A stretch of DNA of 7,486 nt from assembly GCA_903868295.1 (NCBI GenBank), contig CAIPUQ010000349.1:1-7486 (forward strand), in the 5' to 3' direction. Positions 1 to 6,230 of the stretch are shown in pieces. Position numbers and translations under genes: made by a program. Under the pieces are notes generated by a model. It saw only the letters and a list, made by a program, of their open reading frames with translations. It did no database searches and was not told where the DNA came from. Source of the DNA: an uncultured Roseiflexaceae bacterium (GTDB lineage Bacteria; Chloroflexota; Chloroflexia; Chloroflexales; Roseiflexaceae). The first letter of the stretch is position 1. Each line of letters starts with the position of its first letter.

Positions 1-444
1 GAAGCGTCGGTCTGGACATTACCGACCGGGCTTCTGGCATTGGCTGCCTGTGCGCAGGATGATGCGCCGTATGCCATGACGTTGTTGCGGAACATTGGCC
101 AGACTGCCCGTCATGGTTCGCTCGGGTTGCTCAAAGAGCTGATTCCCGAAGGGATGTGCTTTGTGCAGCTCTGGTCGGCCGCGTTGTACTGCCAGGGTGT
201 CGTCGAGGGGTTGCTGGGGATTGTGCCGTACCTGCCCGAGCGGCGCATCGTGGTCACGCCGCGTGTGCCAACCATGGCGCTGACTGGGTTGCGCTTCGGG
301 TCTGAAGTTGTCGACGTCGCGGTGGACGGAGGGGTCATCCGTATCACCCACCATACCGGTCAGGGCATGCTCCATTGGGAGACGGGGACGCACCCGCTGG
401 GAACCACTGCTGTCGGGCAGACGGTCGCGTGGCGCATTGCCTGA
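1..444 (+). CDS. Amylo-alpha-1,6-glucosidase / glycogen-debranching-type protein, C-terminal part
   Basis: The frame is open from base 1 to the TGA at 442-444 and encodes the last 147 residues of a longer protein whose start lies left of the window. Visible residues 1-70 look like the closing helices of an (alpha/alpha)6-barrel glycosidase, with VWTLPTG near the start and the segment CFVQLWSAALYCQGVVEGLLGI at 53-74 broken by the typical aromatic/Trp and Gly pattern. Residues 75-147, beginning PYLPERRIVVTPRVP, are short alternating hydrophobic stretches, as in the small beta-sandwich that ends bacterial debranching enzymes (GDE_C-like). By family such enzymes hydrolyse alpha-1,6 branches of glycogen-like glucans in the cytoplasm. 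The catalytic acids are not in the visible part, so the substrate cannot be confirmed. Another GH15/GH63-like or MGH1-like glycosidase is the main alternative. Confidence 0.6.
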   Translation, partial: EASVWTLPTGLLALAACAQDDAPYAMTLLRNIGQTARHGSLGLLKELIPEGMCFVQLWSAALYCQGVVEGLLGIVPYLPERRIVVTPRVPTMALTGLRFGSEVVDVAVDGGVIRITHHTGQGMLHWETGTHPLGTTAVGQTVAWRIA

Positions 445-460
445 GCGGAAAACGCATAAC

Positions 461-500
461 GCGTTGGGGTACATGTCATTGCATGTTGGATGGCCAACGC
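461..500. other. Possible imperfect hairpin downstream of the debranching-type gene
   Basis: The sequence shows GCGTTGG at 461-467 matched by CCAACGC at 494-500. Nested inside is a second pair, ACATG at 471-475 with CATGT at 482-486 and a 6-nt loop. The element starts 16 nt after the stop codon of the gene ending at 444. No T-run follows on either strand, so it is not a canonical intrinsic terminator. It could be a 3'-end mRNA structure or chance. Confidence 0.25.
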
Positions 501-520
501 ATGGAGTATTGGGTGCATCG

Positions 521-551
521 AAAAACCCTGCTCACACTGTGAGCAGGGTTT
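521..551. terminator. Bidirectional intrinsic terminator between convergent genes
   Basis: AAACCCTGCTCACA at 523-536 and TGTGAGCAGGGTTT at 538-551 are perfect reverse complements around a single central base, giving a long GC-rich stem with a practical loop of 3 nt. On the minus strand the stem runs into five Ts (complement of A521-A525), a good U-tract for ending the mutL-peptidase-small protein operon, whose last stop codon lies 17 bp away. On the plus strand only three Ts follow, and they are part of the stem, so termination of the gene ending at 444 may be weaker. The position between two converging genes supports the call. Confidence 0.85.
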
Positions 552-568
552 GCGCAACGAACGCACGG

Positions 569-751
569 TTACTTGTCTTTGCGCATCTGTTCGCGCAAAA
601 ATCGACTCGCCAACATGGCGATGAGGGCTATCACGAGGCTCGCCCATGCGACGACGGTGACCGACCCCTGGGCATACTGGATGAACAGTGCCAATGAGAC
701 AAATACCAGACCAACGATGTTGAGGATGATGCGCCAGCGGCGACGGTCCAT
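569..751 (-). CDS. Small two-helix membrane protein, function unknown
   Basis: This 60-residue protein is not one I recognise. It begins with a basic stretch (MDRRRWR), has two hydrophobic segments at about residues 8-26 and 31-49 separated by a short polar turn (QYAQGS), and ends in a basic tail (LREQMRKDK). The charges predict a helical hairpin in the cytoplasmic membrane with both ends inside. Its ATG follows the TAA of the upstream M20 peptidase with no intervening base, so translation is probably coupled. The G-run in the last peptidase codons (GGGGG, 5 nt before the ATG) could act as the ribosome binding site. It is the last gene of the minus-strand operon and lies just before a strong terminator. 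The alternative is a spurious frame, but the hydrophobic pattern, basic ends and tight packing argue for a real gene. No function can be assigned. Confidence 0.7.
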   Translation of the reverse strand: MDRRRWRIILNIVGLVFVSLALFIQYAQGSVTVVAWASLVIALIAMLASRFLREQMRKDK

Positions 752-2122
752 TTAGGCCCCCAATGCTGTCAAGAAGCGGATGCAGCTACGAATCGCGGCG
801 TAGTAGTAGGGCAGATGGAACTTCTCGTTGGGTGCGTGGACGTTGTCGTCGGGCAACCCAAAGCCGAGCATGACACTCGGTGCGTGGAGGGTGCTGTCGA
901 ACAACGCGGCGACCGGGATGGACCCACCGCCACGCACGTACTCGACCGGTGCTGCAAATTCGGCGCCGTAGGCGGCAGCGGCAATCTTGAGCACGGGTGC
1001 GTCGAGTGGGAGCAACAGCGGTTCGCCGCCATTGAGCCACACCACTTCCATGGTCACACCTTCGGGGGCGAGTTCGCTGACACGCTGTTTGAGGATGTCA
1101 AATACCTTGACCGAGTTCTGCCCTGGTGCCAAACGGAGACTGACTTTGGCCTTGGCCTCTGCGGGGATGACGGTCTTGCTGCCCTCGCCGATGAACCCAC
1201 CGATGATGCCGTGGACTTCGAAGGTCGGCCGCGACGTCATGCGCTCCATCGCCGAGTACTGATGTTCCCCGGGGAACGACGTTAATCCGGCAGCGGCCAG
1301 CATATCGGGACCGCGCTCGGCAGATTGGCGATCGAGGATTGCTTTGTCGGCCGGGGTCAATGGGCGTACCATCTCGTAGAGGCCGGGGAGGTTGATGCGC
1401 CCGTCGCGGCCCTTCAAGTCGGCCAGCACCCAAGCGAGTGCTTGGAGCGGATTGGGTGCGATGCCGCCGTAGCCGCCCGAATGCAAGTCACCGGCAGCGC
1501 CGTGCGCGGTGATCTCGACATAGGTGATGCCACGGAGCGAGTGCGTGATGGTGGGGATGTCTTTGCCCACCATACCGGTATCGAGGATCAGGACGTAGTC
1601 GCAGGCGAGTTCGGTCGGGTGTTTGGCGACATAGTCCGATATTGATTCACCCCCCGATTCTTCTTCGCCTTCGAGCAGGACTTTGATGTTGACATGCAGG
1701 CCATCGGTAGCCAAGAGCGATTCGAGCGCTTTGAGGGCTGCCATCGTCGGGCCTTTGTCGTCGACGGCACCGCGTGCATACAGATTGTCGCCCACCAAGG
1801 TCGGTTCGAACGGCACGGTGTTCCATAACTCGATGGGGTCGATGGGTTGTACATCGAAGTGCCCATAGACCAAAACAGTCGGCTTGGCGGGGTCAATCAA
1901 CCGCTCGGCATAGACCATCGGCAATGCAATGCCTTCGACGACCCGTGCATTGGTGAACCCGATGCAGGTATTGAGGTGGTTGGCGAGCCACTCGGCCGCC
2001 CGGCGTACGTCGGGGTGATGGACCGACATGCCGCTGATGCTGGGGATGCGGATAAGTTCTTTGAGGTGTTCGAGGTGTTGATCGGTGTGTGTGGCGGCAT
2101 ACTGCAGGGCGGCGTTACTCAT
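752..2122 (-). CDS. M20 family metallo-dipeptidase (carnosinase/PepV-like)
   Basis: The 456-residue length is normal for M20 dipeptidases, which use a two-zinc centre to cleave dipeptides or short peptides in the cytoplasm. By comparison with carnosinases, the expected metal-site residues are all visible: H88 and D90 in YGHFDVQP, bridging D121 in GAVDDKG, catalytic base E154 and ligand E155 in EGEEESGG, D181 in LDTGM, and H429 in NVHAPNEKF. H214 in DLHSGGYGG matches the histidine that the dimerisation (lid) domain, roughly residues 195-310, lends to the partner active site. The ATG is preceded by AAAGGGA (2128-2134 on the minus strand) with 5-nt spacing. The gene lies 67 bp downstream of mutL with no promoter-like sequence seen between, and its stop codon abuts the next gene, so it is the middle gene of an operon. 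Substrate preference cannot be read from sequence. A deacetylase or deacylase role within M20 is possible but less likely given the carnosinase-type motifs. Confidence 0.9.
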   Translation of the reverse strand: MSNAALQYAATHTDQHLEHLKELIRIPSISGMSVHHPDVRRAAEWLANHLNTCIGFTNARVVEGIALPMVYAERLIDPAKPTVLVYGHFDVQPIDPIELWNTVPFEPTLVGDNLYARGAVDDKGPTMAALKALESLLATDGLHVNIKVLLEGEEESGGESISDYVAKHPTELACDYVLILDTGMVGKDIPTITHSLRGITYVEITAHGAAGDLHSGGYGGIAPNPLQALAWVLADLKGRDGRINLPGLYEMVRPLTPADKAILDRQSAERGPDMLAAAGLTSFPGEHQYSAMERMTSRPTFEVHGIIGGFIGEGSKTVIPAEAKAKVSLRLAPGQNSVKVFDILKQRVSELAPEGVTMEVVWLNGGEPLLLPLDAPVLKIAAAAYGAEFAAPVEYVRGGGSIPVAALFDSTLHAPSVMLGFGLPDDNVHAPNEKFHLPYYYAAIRSCIRFLTALGA

Positions 2123-2127
2123 GGAGG

Positions 2128-2134
2128 TCCCTTT
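2128..2134 (-). promoter_or_regulatory. Ribosome binding site of the M20 peptidase gene
   Basis: AAAGGGA on the minus strand lies 5 nt before the ATG at 2122-2120 and supports that start. The 67-bp gap between mutL and this gene (2123-2189) shows no -35/-10 pair on the minus strand and no hairpin followed by Ts, consistent with read-through from mutL. Confidence 0.55.
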
Positions 2135-2189
2135 CAGACGAAAGAATGGCGAATTCCGCGCGTGACGAGCACGGCGGTGGCGAAATGGG

Positions 2190-4085
2190 TTAGGTGATGC
2201 GACCGAACTGCCGCGCGAACAAATCTAAGCGCATGCTGACAATGGTCGGTCTGCCATGGGGGCAGGTGCGCGGATTGGTGCATTGCTGCATCTGCGAGAG
2301 CAGGGCCTGCTGCTCGGCGACTGATAACCGCTGCCCCGCCCGTATAGATGTATGGCAGGCAAGGGTAATCAGCATCTGTTCACGCCAGTCGCTGGGGAGT
2401 GTCCCGCCGGCATCCCGCAGGGCTGCTGCGATCTGGAGCAGCGCTGCCTCGGTTTTGATGGGTGCGACGGTGGCGGGTATCGCGTGGACCACGATGTCAT
2501 TGCCGTCCTCACTGATGCGGAACCCCCACTGCAACAGAACCTCGCGGTGCTGGATGAGCAACAATGCATCCTGTGGCACCATGGCGACGCGGTGGGGGAT
2601 CAACAACGGTTGTACTTCGATTTTGCCGTTGGCATGTTGGGTCATCAGACGCTCGTAGTTAATGCGTTCGTGGGCGGCGTGCTGGTCAATGATATAGAGC
2701 TCGTGACTCGGTGATTCGCACAGGATGTAGAGGCCTGCGAGCTGACCAATGATCTGTAACTCAGGCAATGGACCGTGGAGCGCCTCACGGGTTTGGGCCG
2801 CGACGGTGGCGAGCGCTTGTCCTGCTGCGTGGATATCGACGGGATTGCGCTGGTAGGGCTGAAACGACTGTTGGGCCGGGGGAACGACGGGCTCGGGGAA
2901 CAAATCTTCTTCGCGTCCGCGCGTGCTCGGGCGATATCCGCTGTTCCCTCCGGTGCGTGGCGGAGTGCCACCCGTCCGATCGAGATCGGTCAAATAGTTC
3001 AGTCGTTGTTCACGTGTCGATGGTTGCGGTGCCTCGGGAGCCGTTTGGTCGGTGATTGGGATGGGCACGGTCCAGCCCTGGACTGCCGGCGTCGCCTGGA
3101 TGACGGTCCGGATGGCATCGGCGACGTGGCTCCGGACATAATCGGGATCGCGGAACTTGACTTCGGACTTGGCAGGATGCACATTGACGTCGACGGTGCT
3201 CGGATCGATGGTCAACGCCACCATGACAATGGGGAACCGGCCTTTCATCAATACCGTGTGGTACGCGTCGTCGATCATCCCCGCAATGGCACCGCGGGCA
3301 GCAATTGTGCGGCCATTGACACTAATGTGCATCGCTTCACGCGTGTTGCGGTGTGCAGTGGCGTCCGATACATACCCATGCAGACCAATCTGGTATGGCC
3401 CGCTGCCTGCATCGTAGGCAATCGGGAGCAAATGGGTGACGACATCCACTCCGTACACTGCAACGGCGACCGCACGCAAATCACCACTCCCATCGGTTTG
3501 GACACGCGGTTTGTGATCAACCAATAGTTTGAACCGAATGGCGGGATATGCCAAGGCATAGTGGGTGATGACCGCAGCGATGGCAGCGGCTTCAGCGCCG
3601 GCAGAACGGAGGAACTGGCGCCGCACCGGCAAGTTATAGAACAAATTGCGGATTACGAATGTCGTGCCCACCGGTGCGCCGACCGTGCGCTTGTCTTGGA
3701 TTTCGCTGCCGGCGATGCGCAGTTCGACGCCATTAGCTGCATCGCGGTGGCGACTGGTACAACTTACCTGGGCGACTGCAGCTATCGATGGCAACGCCTC
3801 GCCGCGGAACCCCAACGTCGCGATGTTGAACAAATCCTCTGCGTGGATGAGTTTCGATGTGGCATGGCGTGCAAACGCCGTTTCGATTTGATCCGCTGGG
3901 ATGCCAGAGCCGTTGTCACGGATGACGAGCTCTTGCACACCACCACCCTGCAGTTCGACCGTGATCTCGCTCGCACCCGCGTCGATGGCGTTTTCGACGA
4001 GTTCTTTGACGACCGATGCTGGTCGTTCAACGACTTCACCGGCGGCTATTTGGGCTGCAATGGCAGGGGGAAGAATACGAATCAT
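2190..4085 (-). CDS. mutL: DNA mismatch repair protein MutL (endonuclease type)
   Basis: MutL couples MutS mismatch recognition to strand incision and removal. The N-terminal GHKL ATPase (about 1-330) shows catalytic E28 and Mg-binding N32 in KELVENAIDAGA, DNGSGI at 57-62, ATSK at 75-78 and GFRGEAL at 92-98. A Pro/Gln/Arg-rich linker (about 340-435) follows. The C-terminal dimerisation/nuclease domain carries the full metal-site set: DQHAAHERINYE (467-478, i.e. DQHAxxExxxxE), ACHTSIRAG (576-584), CPHGRPT (608-614) and FARQF (623-627). QPLLIP at 492-497 matches the beta-clamp-binding motif of Bacillus MutL in place and pattern. This is the self-nicking type of organisms without MutH. The 631-residue length is usual. 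The ATG gives the canonical MIRILPP start and has AGAGG (4091-4095) 5 nt upstream. It is the first gene of a minus-strand operon, and no mutS is in the window. Confidence 0.97.
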   Translation of the reverse strand: MIRILPPAIAAQIAAGEVVERPASVVKELVENAIDAGASEITVELQGGGVQELVIRDNGSGIPADQIETAFARHATSKLIHAEDLFNIATLGFRGEALPSIAAVAQVSCTSRHRDAANGVELRIAGSEIQDKRTVGAPVGTTFVIRNLFYNLPVRRQFLRSAGAEAAAIAAVITHYALAYPAIRFKLLVDHKPRVQTDGSGDLRAVAVAVYGVDVVTHLLPIAYDAGSGPYQIGLHGYVSDATAHRNTREAMHISVNGRTIAARGAIAGMIDDAYHTVLMKGRFPIVMVALTIDPSTVDVNVHPAKSEVKFRDPDYVRSHVADAIRTVIQATPAVQGWTVPIPITDQTAPEAPQPSTREQRLNYLTDLDRTGGTPPRTGGNSGYRPSTRGREEDLFPEPVVPPAQQSFQPYQRNPVDIHAAGQALATVAAQTREALHGPLPELQIIGQLAGLYILCESPSHELYIIDQHAAHERINYERLMTQHANGKIEVQPLLIPHRVAMVPQDALLLIQHREVLLQWGFRISEDGNDIVVHAIPATVAPIKTEAALLQIAAALRDAGGTLPSDWREQMLITLACHTSIRAGQRLSVAEQQALLSQMQQCTNPRTCPHGRPTIVSMRLDLFARQFGRIT

Positions 4086-4109
4086 GTGCGCCTCTGAGTG
4101 GTTTTCTGT

Positions 4110-4138
4110 ATTATAGTACCAACCTCCCGGCGCAACGC
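4110..4138 (-). promoter_or_regulatory. Promoter of the mutL operon
   Basis: The minus strand has a perfect TATAAT at 4115-4110, 24 bp before the mutL ATG. This puts the transcript start near 4103 and leaves a leader of about 17 nt that just holds the AGAGG ribosome site. The -35 is poor: GCGTTG lies at the 17-bp spacing (4138-4133), and TTGCGC is nearer but only 14 bp away. A strong -10 with a weak -35 suggests modest sigma-70-type expression. Confidence 0.55.
4112..4117 (+). promoter_or_regulatory. Possible -10 of the YitT-type gene, overlapping the mutL -10
   Basis: TATAGT on the plus strand (one mismatch to TATAAT) lies 42 bp before the ATG at 4160 and shares bases with the mutL -10 on the other strand. 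No convincing -35 is seen at 16-18 bp. Because only 74 bp separate the two divergent starts, the plus-strand promoter must either be here or lie inside mutL. Overlapping -10 elements would make the two promoters compete for polymerase. A GGCG-CAA-CGCC mini-hairpin (4129-4139) would fall near the start of this transcript. Confidence 0.35.
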
Positions 4139-4159
4139 CACAAAAGAAAGTTCATCTCT

Positions 4160-5041
4160 ATGCGTAACTGGCTGACGCGAGCCTGGGCCTTTGTTTGGCC
4201 CATTTTGCGTGATGGAGCGCTGATGACCACCGGTGCCGTCGTGATTGCGTTGGCCACACGGATGTTCCTTATTCCCAATGATGTCGTTTCTGGCGGCGTG
4301 ACGGGGATTGCCTTCATGGTGAGCAGCCTATTACCCATCCCGGTGTCGATGGGTGTGCTGATGGTTGCCTTCAACGTGCCCATTTTGCTAGTTGCAATGC
4401 GCTATTTGGGTGGCTGGCGGTTTGCCCTGCGCACCCTCTACACCATTGGTCTCATGTCGCTGACGATCGATTATGCGGCACCATTCGTCCCGACGGTGAC
4501 CGAGGACCCGCTGCTCTACTGTTTGTATGGTGGAGTATTGGCGGGCATCGGTGGTGGGTTGATTTTTCGGGCACGGAGCAGTGGCGGTGGCTTCGATATG
4601 ATTGCACGCATGATCGAACTGCGCTGGGGCATCCCCCCCGGACGGAGCTCGCTGTACCTGAACGCTGTTGTCTTTGTGGCTGCGTTGGCGTTGTTTGGCC
4701 CCGAAAAAATCATGTACGCACTGTTGGTCAGCTTCGTGGCATCCCAAGCGGTCGACGCACTGCTCAATATCGGCGCAGGAATGAACCAAGTATGGGTCAT
4801 CACGGCAAATCCTGCCGACGTCGGTGCCGTCATCCTGCGTGAACTCAACCGCGGCGTCACCGTCGTCTCTGCCCGTGGTGCCTACACAGGTGCCGAACGT
4901 GCCATGCTGCTCTGTGTCATTACCCGTGCCGAAGTGCCGGTGCTGACCCAATTAGTCGCAACGACCGATGCCACTGCATTCGTGGTGGTTGGTGAGGCAG
5001 TATCGGTGTACGGCAATGGATTTCGCGCGCTCCCTATTTAG
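4160..5041 (+). CDS. YitT family membrane protein (DUF161 plus DUF2179)
   Basis: The 293-residue protein has the two-part YitT architecture. The first ~205 residues are a membrane domain with about six hydrophobic segments (near 18-38, 44-59, 61-80, 88-108, 117-136 and 165-203). It contains two family signatures: FLIPNDVVSGGVTGIA (36-51), and the FRARSSGGGFDMIAR loop (136-150). From about 209 to 288 a soluble cytoplasmic domain (DUF2179 type) follows, including NRGVTVVSARGAYTG (230-244) and, near the end, AFVVVGEAVSVYGNGF. The molecular function of the family is not firmly established; transport or efflux is only suspected. The ATG at 4160 is chosen because AAAAGAAAG lies 9 nt upstream and any longer reading would run through the mutL promoter into mutL antisense sequence. 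The gene is divergent from mutL and its stop overlaps the stop of the next gene. Confidence 0.9.
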   Translation: MRNWLTRAWAFVWPILRDGALMTTGAVVIALATRMFLIPNDVVSGGVTGIAFMVSSLLPIPVSMGVLMVAFNVPILLVAMRYLGGWRFALRTLYTIGLMSLTIDYAAPFVPTVTEDPLLYCLYGGVLAGIGGGLIFRARSSGGGFDMIARMIELRWGIPPGRSSLYLNAVVFVAALALFGPEKIMYALLVSFVASQAVDALLNIGAGMNQVWVITANPADVGAVILRELNRGVTVVSARGAYTGAERAMLLCVITRAEVPVLTQLVATTDATAFVVVGEAVSVYGNGFRALPI

Positions 5042-6012
5042 AGCAGTGTATAGACATCTTTGAGGCGATTCATCCCTATCCCTGCGCCGCAGGCAACCAC
5101 GCCGACGACCTGCCCGCGCAGTGCACTGCCGAGCTTCTCGCATGCCGCCAGTGCAACGCCCGCAGCCCCTTCGATCAAGTGGTGTTCTGCGTCGATATAG
5201 GTCGTCATGGCACGCGCGATTTGTGCTTCGCTGACCAACATGGTTGTATCTACGAGCTGGCGGTAGGGTTCAAACGTCGACGTGTCTGCTTCGATGCCGC
5301 CGGCTGTTCCATCAGAGAGCGTGTCGTCGCTGTCGAGCTCGATGATATGGCCCGCCCGTATCGACTCAACCATCACAGCGGATTGGATGGGTTGCGCACC
5401 GATGACGCGGATGTTTGGATTGTACGCCTTGACCACCGAGGCAATCCCTGCCATCAACCCACCACCACCGACCGACACAATCACCGTCGAAAGCATGGGG
5501 ATCTGCTTGAGCATCTCGATTGCCACTGTGCCCTGTCCTGCCATAATCACCGGATCGTTATACGGCGACACGTAGGGGATGTCGTGTTCGATTGCATGTG
5601 CCCTGGCCGCGGCTTCACTCACCACACTATCTGTGCCGACATGGCGCACATCTGCCCCGAGCCGACGCATCGCGGCGACTTTGGTCGGTGATGCGTGTTC
5701 GGGCACAAAAATCGTTGCGCGGCAGCCTGCGATTTGGCACGCATAGGCCACACCAGCACCATGATTACCCGATGACGCCGACACGACACCGTTGCGCCGT
5801 GCGTCGGCGGACAACGACAAGACCGCATTCAACGCCCCGCGTAACTTGAATGATCCTGTGTGCTGCAGGTACTCTTGCTTGACCCAAATATCTGTGTCGC
5901 AGTGTGCACTCAGCCAGGAAATACGCCGGGATGGAGTCACCGTTAGGTGCGGTGCGATGCGTGCTGCAGCCAGATGACTCGCTGCGGCGATTGCATGGGG
6001 TGTGACGCTCAT
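5038..6012 (-). CDS. PLP-dependent threonine/serine dehydratase-type enzyme (fold type II)
   Basis: This 324-residue protein is a fold type II PLP enzyme of the threonine ammonia-lyase / serine dehydratase / serine racemase group, which deaminates threonine to 2-oxobutyrate or serine to pyruvate. The PLP lysine is K56 in TGSFKLRGA. ASSGNHG (79-85) binds the substrate carboxylate and SVGGGGLMAGI (180-190) holds the PLP phosphate. C308 in ACGAGI takes the place of the Ser/Cys that contacts the pyridine nitrogen. There is no C-terminal ACT-like regulatory domain, so it is not the ~500-residue feedback-controlled IlvA but resembles catabolic or EutB-like short forms. The segment SDGTAGGIEAD (233-243), where classical enzymes have ADGIAV, leans towards an EutB-like (hydroxyectoine-degradation) or uncharacterised dehydratase clade. 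The ATG has AGAGGG (6017-6022) 4 nt upstream. It is divergent from lysA. Exact substrate is uncertain. Confidence 0.85.
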   Translation of the reverse strand: MSVTPHAIAAASHLAAARIAPHLTVTPSRRISWLSAHCDTDIWVKQEYLQHTGSFKLRGALNAVLSLSADARRNGVVSASSGNHGAGVAYACQIAGCRATIFVPEHASPTKVAAMRRLGADVRHVGTDSVVSEAAARAHAIEHDIPYVSPYNDPVIMAGQGTVAIEMLKQIPMLSTVIVSVGGGGLMAGIASVVKAYNPNIRVIGAQPIQSAVMVESIRAGHIIELDSDDTLSDGTAGGIEADTSTFEPYRQLVDTTMLVSEAQIARAMTTYIDAEHHLIEGAAGVALAACEKLGSALRGQVVGVVACGAGIGMNRLKDVYTLL

Positions 6013-6038
6013 GATGCCCTCTTTCGTTCGATTGGTTC

Positions 6039-6044
6039 ATTATA
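6039..6044 (-). promoter_or_regulatory. -10 element of the dehydratase gene promoter
   Basis: A perfect TATAAT lies on the minus strand 26 bp before the ATG at 6012, predicting a leader of about 20 nt that contains the AGAGGG ribosome site. The expected -35 position (6062-6067 for a 17-bp spacer) does not resemble TTGACA and is instead occupied by a palindrome, which hints at activator dependence or repression at that site. Confidence 0.55.
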
Positions 6045-6057
6045 CGGCGTGGGAGAT

Positions 6058-6069
6058 GCATCATGATGC
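6058..6069. promoter_or_regulatory. 12-bp palindrome, candidate operator
   Basis: GCATCATGATGC is a perfect palindrome. A partly overlapping 8-bp palindrome, GATGCATC, lies at 6055-6062. Together they cover the place where the -35 element of the minus-strand dehydratase promoter should be, in the divergent region shared with lysA. A dimeric regulator bound here could block or activate the dehydratase promoter. No regulator gene is in the window, so the assignment is inference from position and symmetry. Confidence 0.35.
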
Positions 6070-6166
6070 GAAAACCATACCCGCCAGACTTTTCTACTCC
6101 AGACCCAGTGCGTACCGACAACGCCCACAGCCAACTGGGCAAGACAGGAAAATTACCCAAACGGTG

Positions 6167-6194
6167 TTCTTTTGCGCACAGTCGAACATATACT
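6167..6194 (+). promoter_or_regulatory. Possible lysA promoter
   Basis: TATACT at 6189-6194 matches the -10 consensus at five of six bases and is 36 bp before the lysA ATG. TTCTTT at 6167-6172 with a 16-bp spacer is the best available, but weak, -35. Transcription would start near 6200 and give a leader of about 30 nt with no Shine-Dalgarno sequence. The rest of the 218-bp region (6013-6230) shows no lysine-riboswitch-like conserved core and no terminator. Confidence 0.35.
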
Positions 6195-6230
6195 TTTGCC
6201 AATCAACGCCTGCTCTGCTACCATCTGCCC

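Noticed and set aside
308..697. A 129-codon plus-strand frame crossing the end of the debranching gene, the terminator and the small membrane protein gene
   Set aside because: It runs through a strong terminator hairpin and two better-supported genes, has no ribosome site, and the product has no coherent domain.
815..1285. Plus-strand open frames antisense to the M20 peptidase
   Set aside because: They lie opposite conserved peptidase motifs and show no start signal or family resemblance, so they are shadows of the real gene.
2775..3527. A 250-codon open frame on the plus strand antisense to mutL
   Set aside because: MutL on the other strand is unmistakable across this stretch. The antisense translation has no recognisable domain and is rich in Arg, Gly and Asp, as expected from the complement of GC-rich codons.
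4016..4159. Upstream extension of the YitT-type gene into mutL
   Set aside because: It would be antisense to the MutL ATP-binding motif region and cover both divergent promoters. The ATG at 4160 with a nearby purine-rich site gives the normal membrane-domain start.
4388..4951. A 187-codon minus-strand open frame inside the YitT-type gene
   Set aside because: Its translation is low-complexity, rich in Gln, His, Asp and Thr, with no domain pattern. The plus-strand protein matches a known membrane family over the same bases.
6013..6230. Possible lysine riboswitch upstream of lysA
   Set aside because: The region lacks the conserved core and multi-helix arrangement of the L-box, and has no terminator or anti-terminator pair before the ATG. 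Only a short GCCCA/TGGGC pair (6123-6140) is visible, which is near chance level.
6063..6230. Longer N-terminus for lysA using the ATG at 6063
   Set aside because: The extra 56 residues have no family resemblance, cross the likely lysA promoter and the palindrome, and lack a ribosome site. The ATG at 6231 gives the normal family length.
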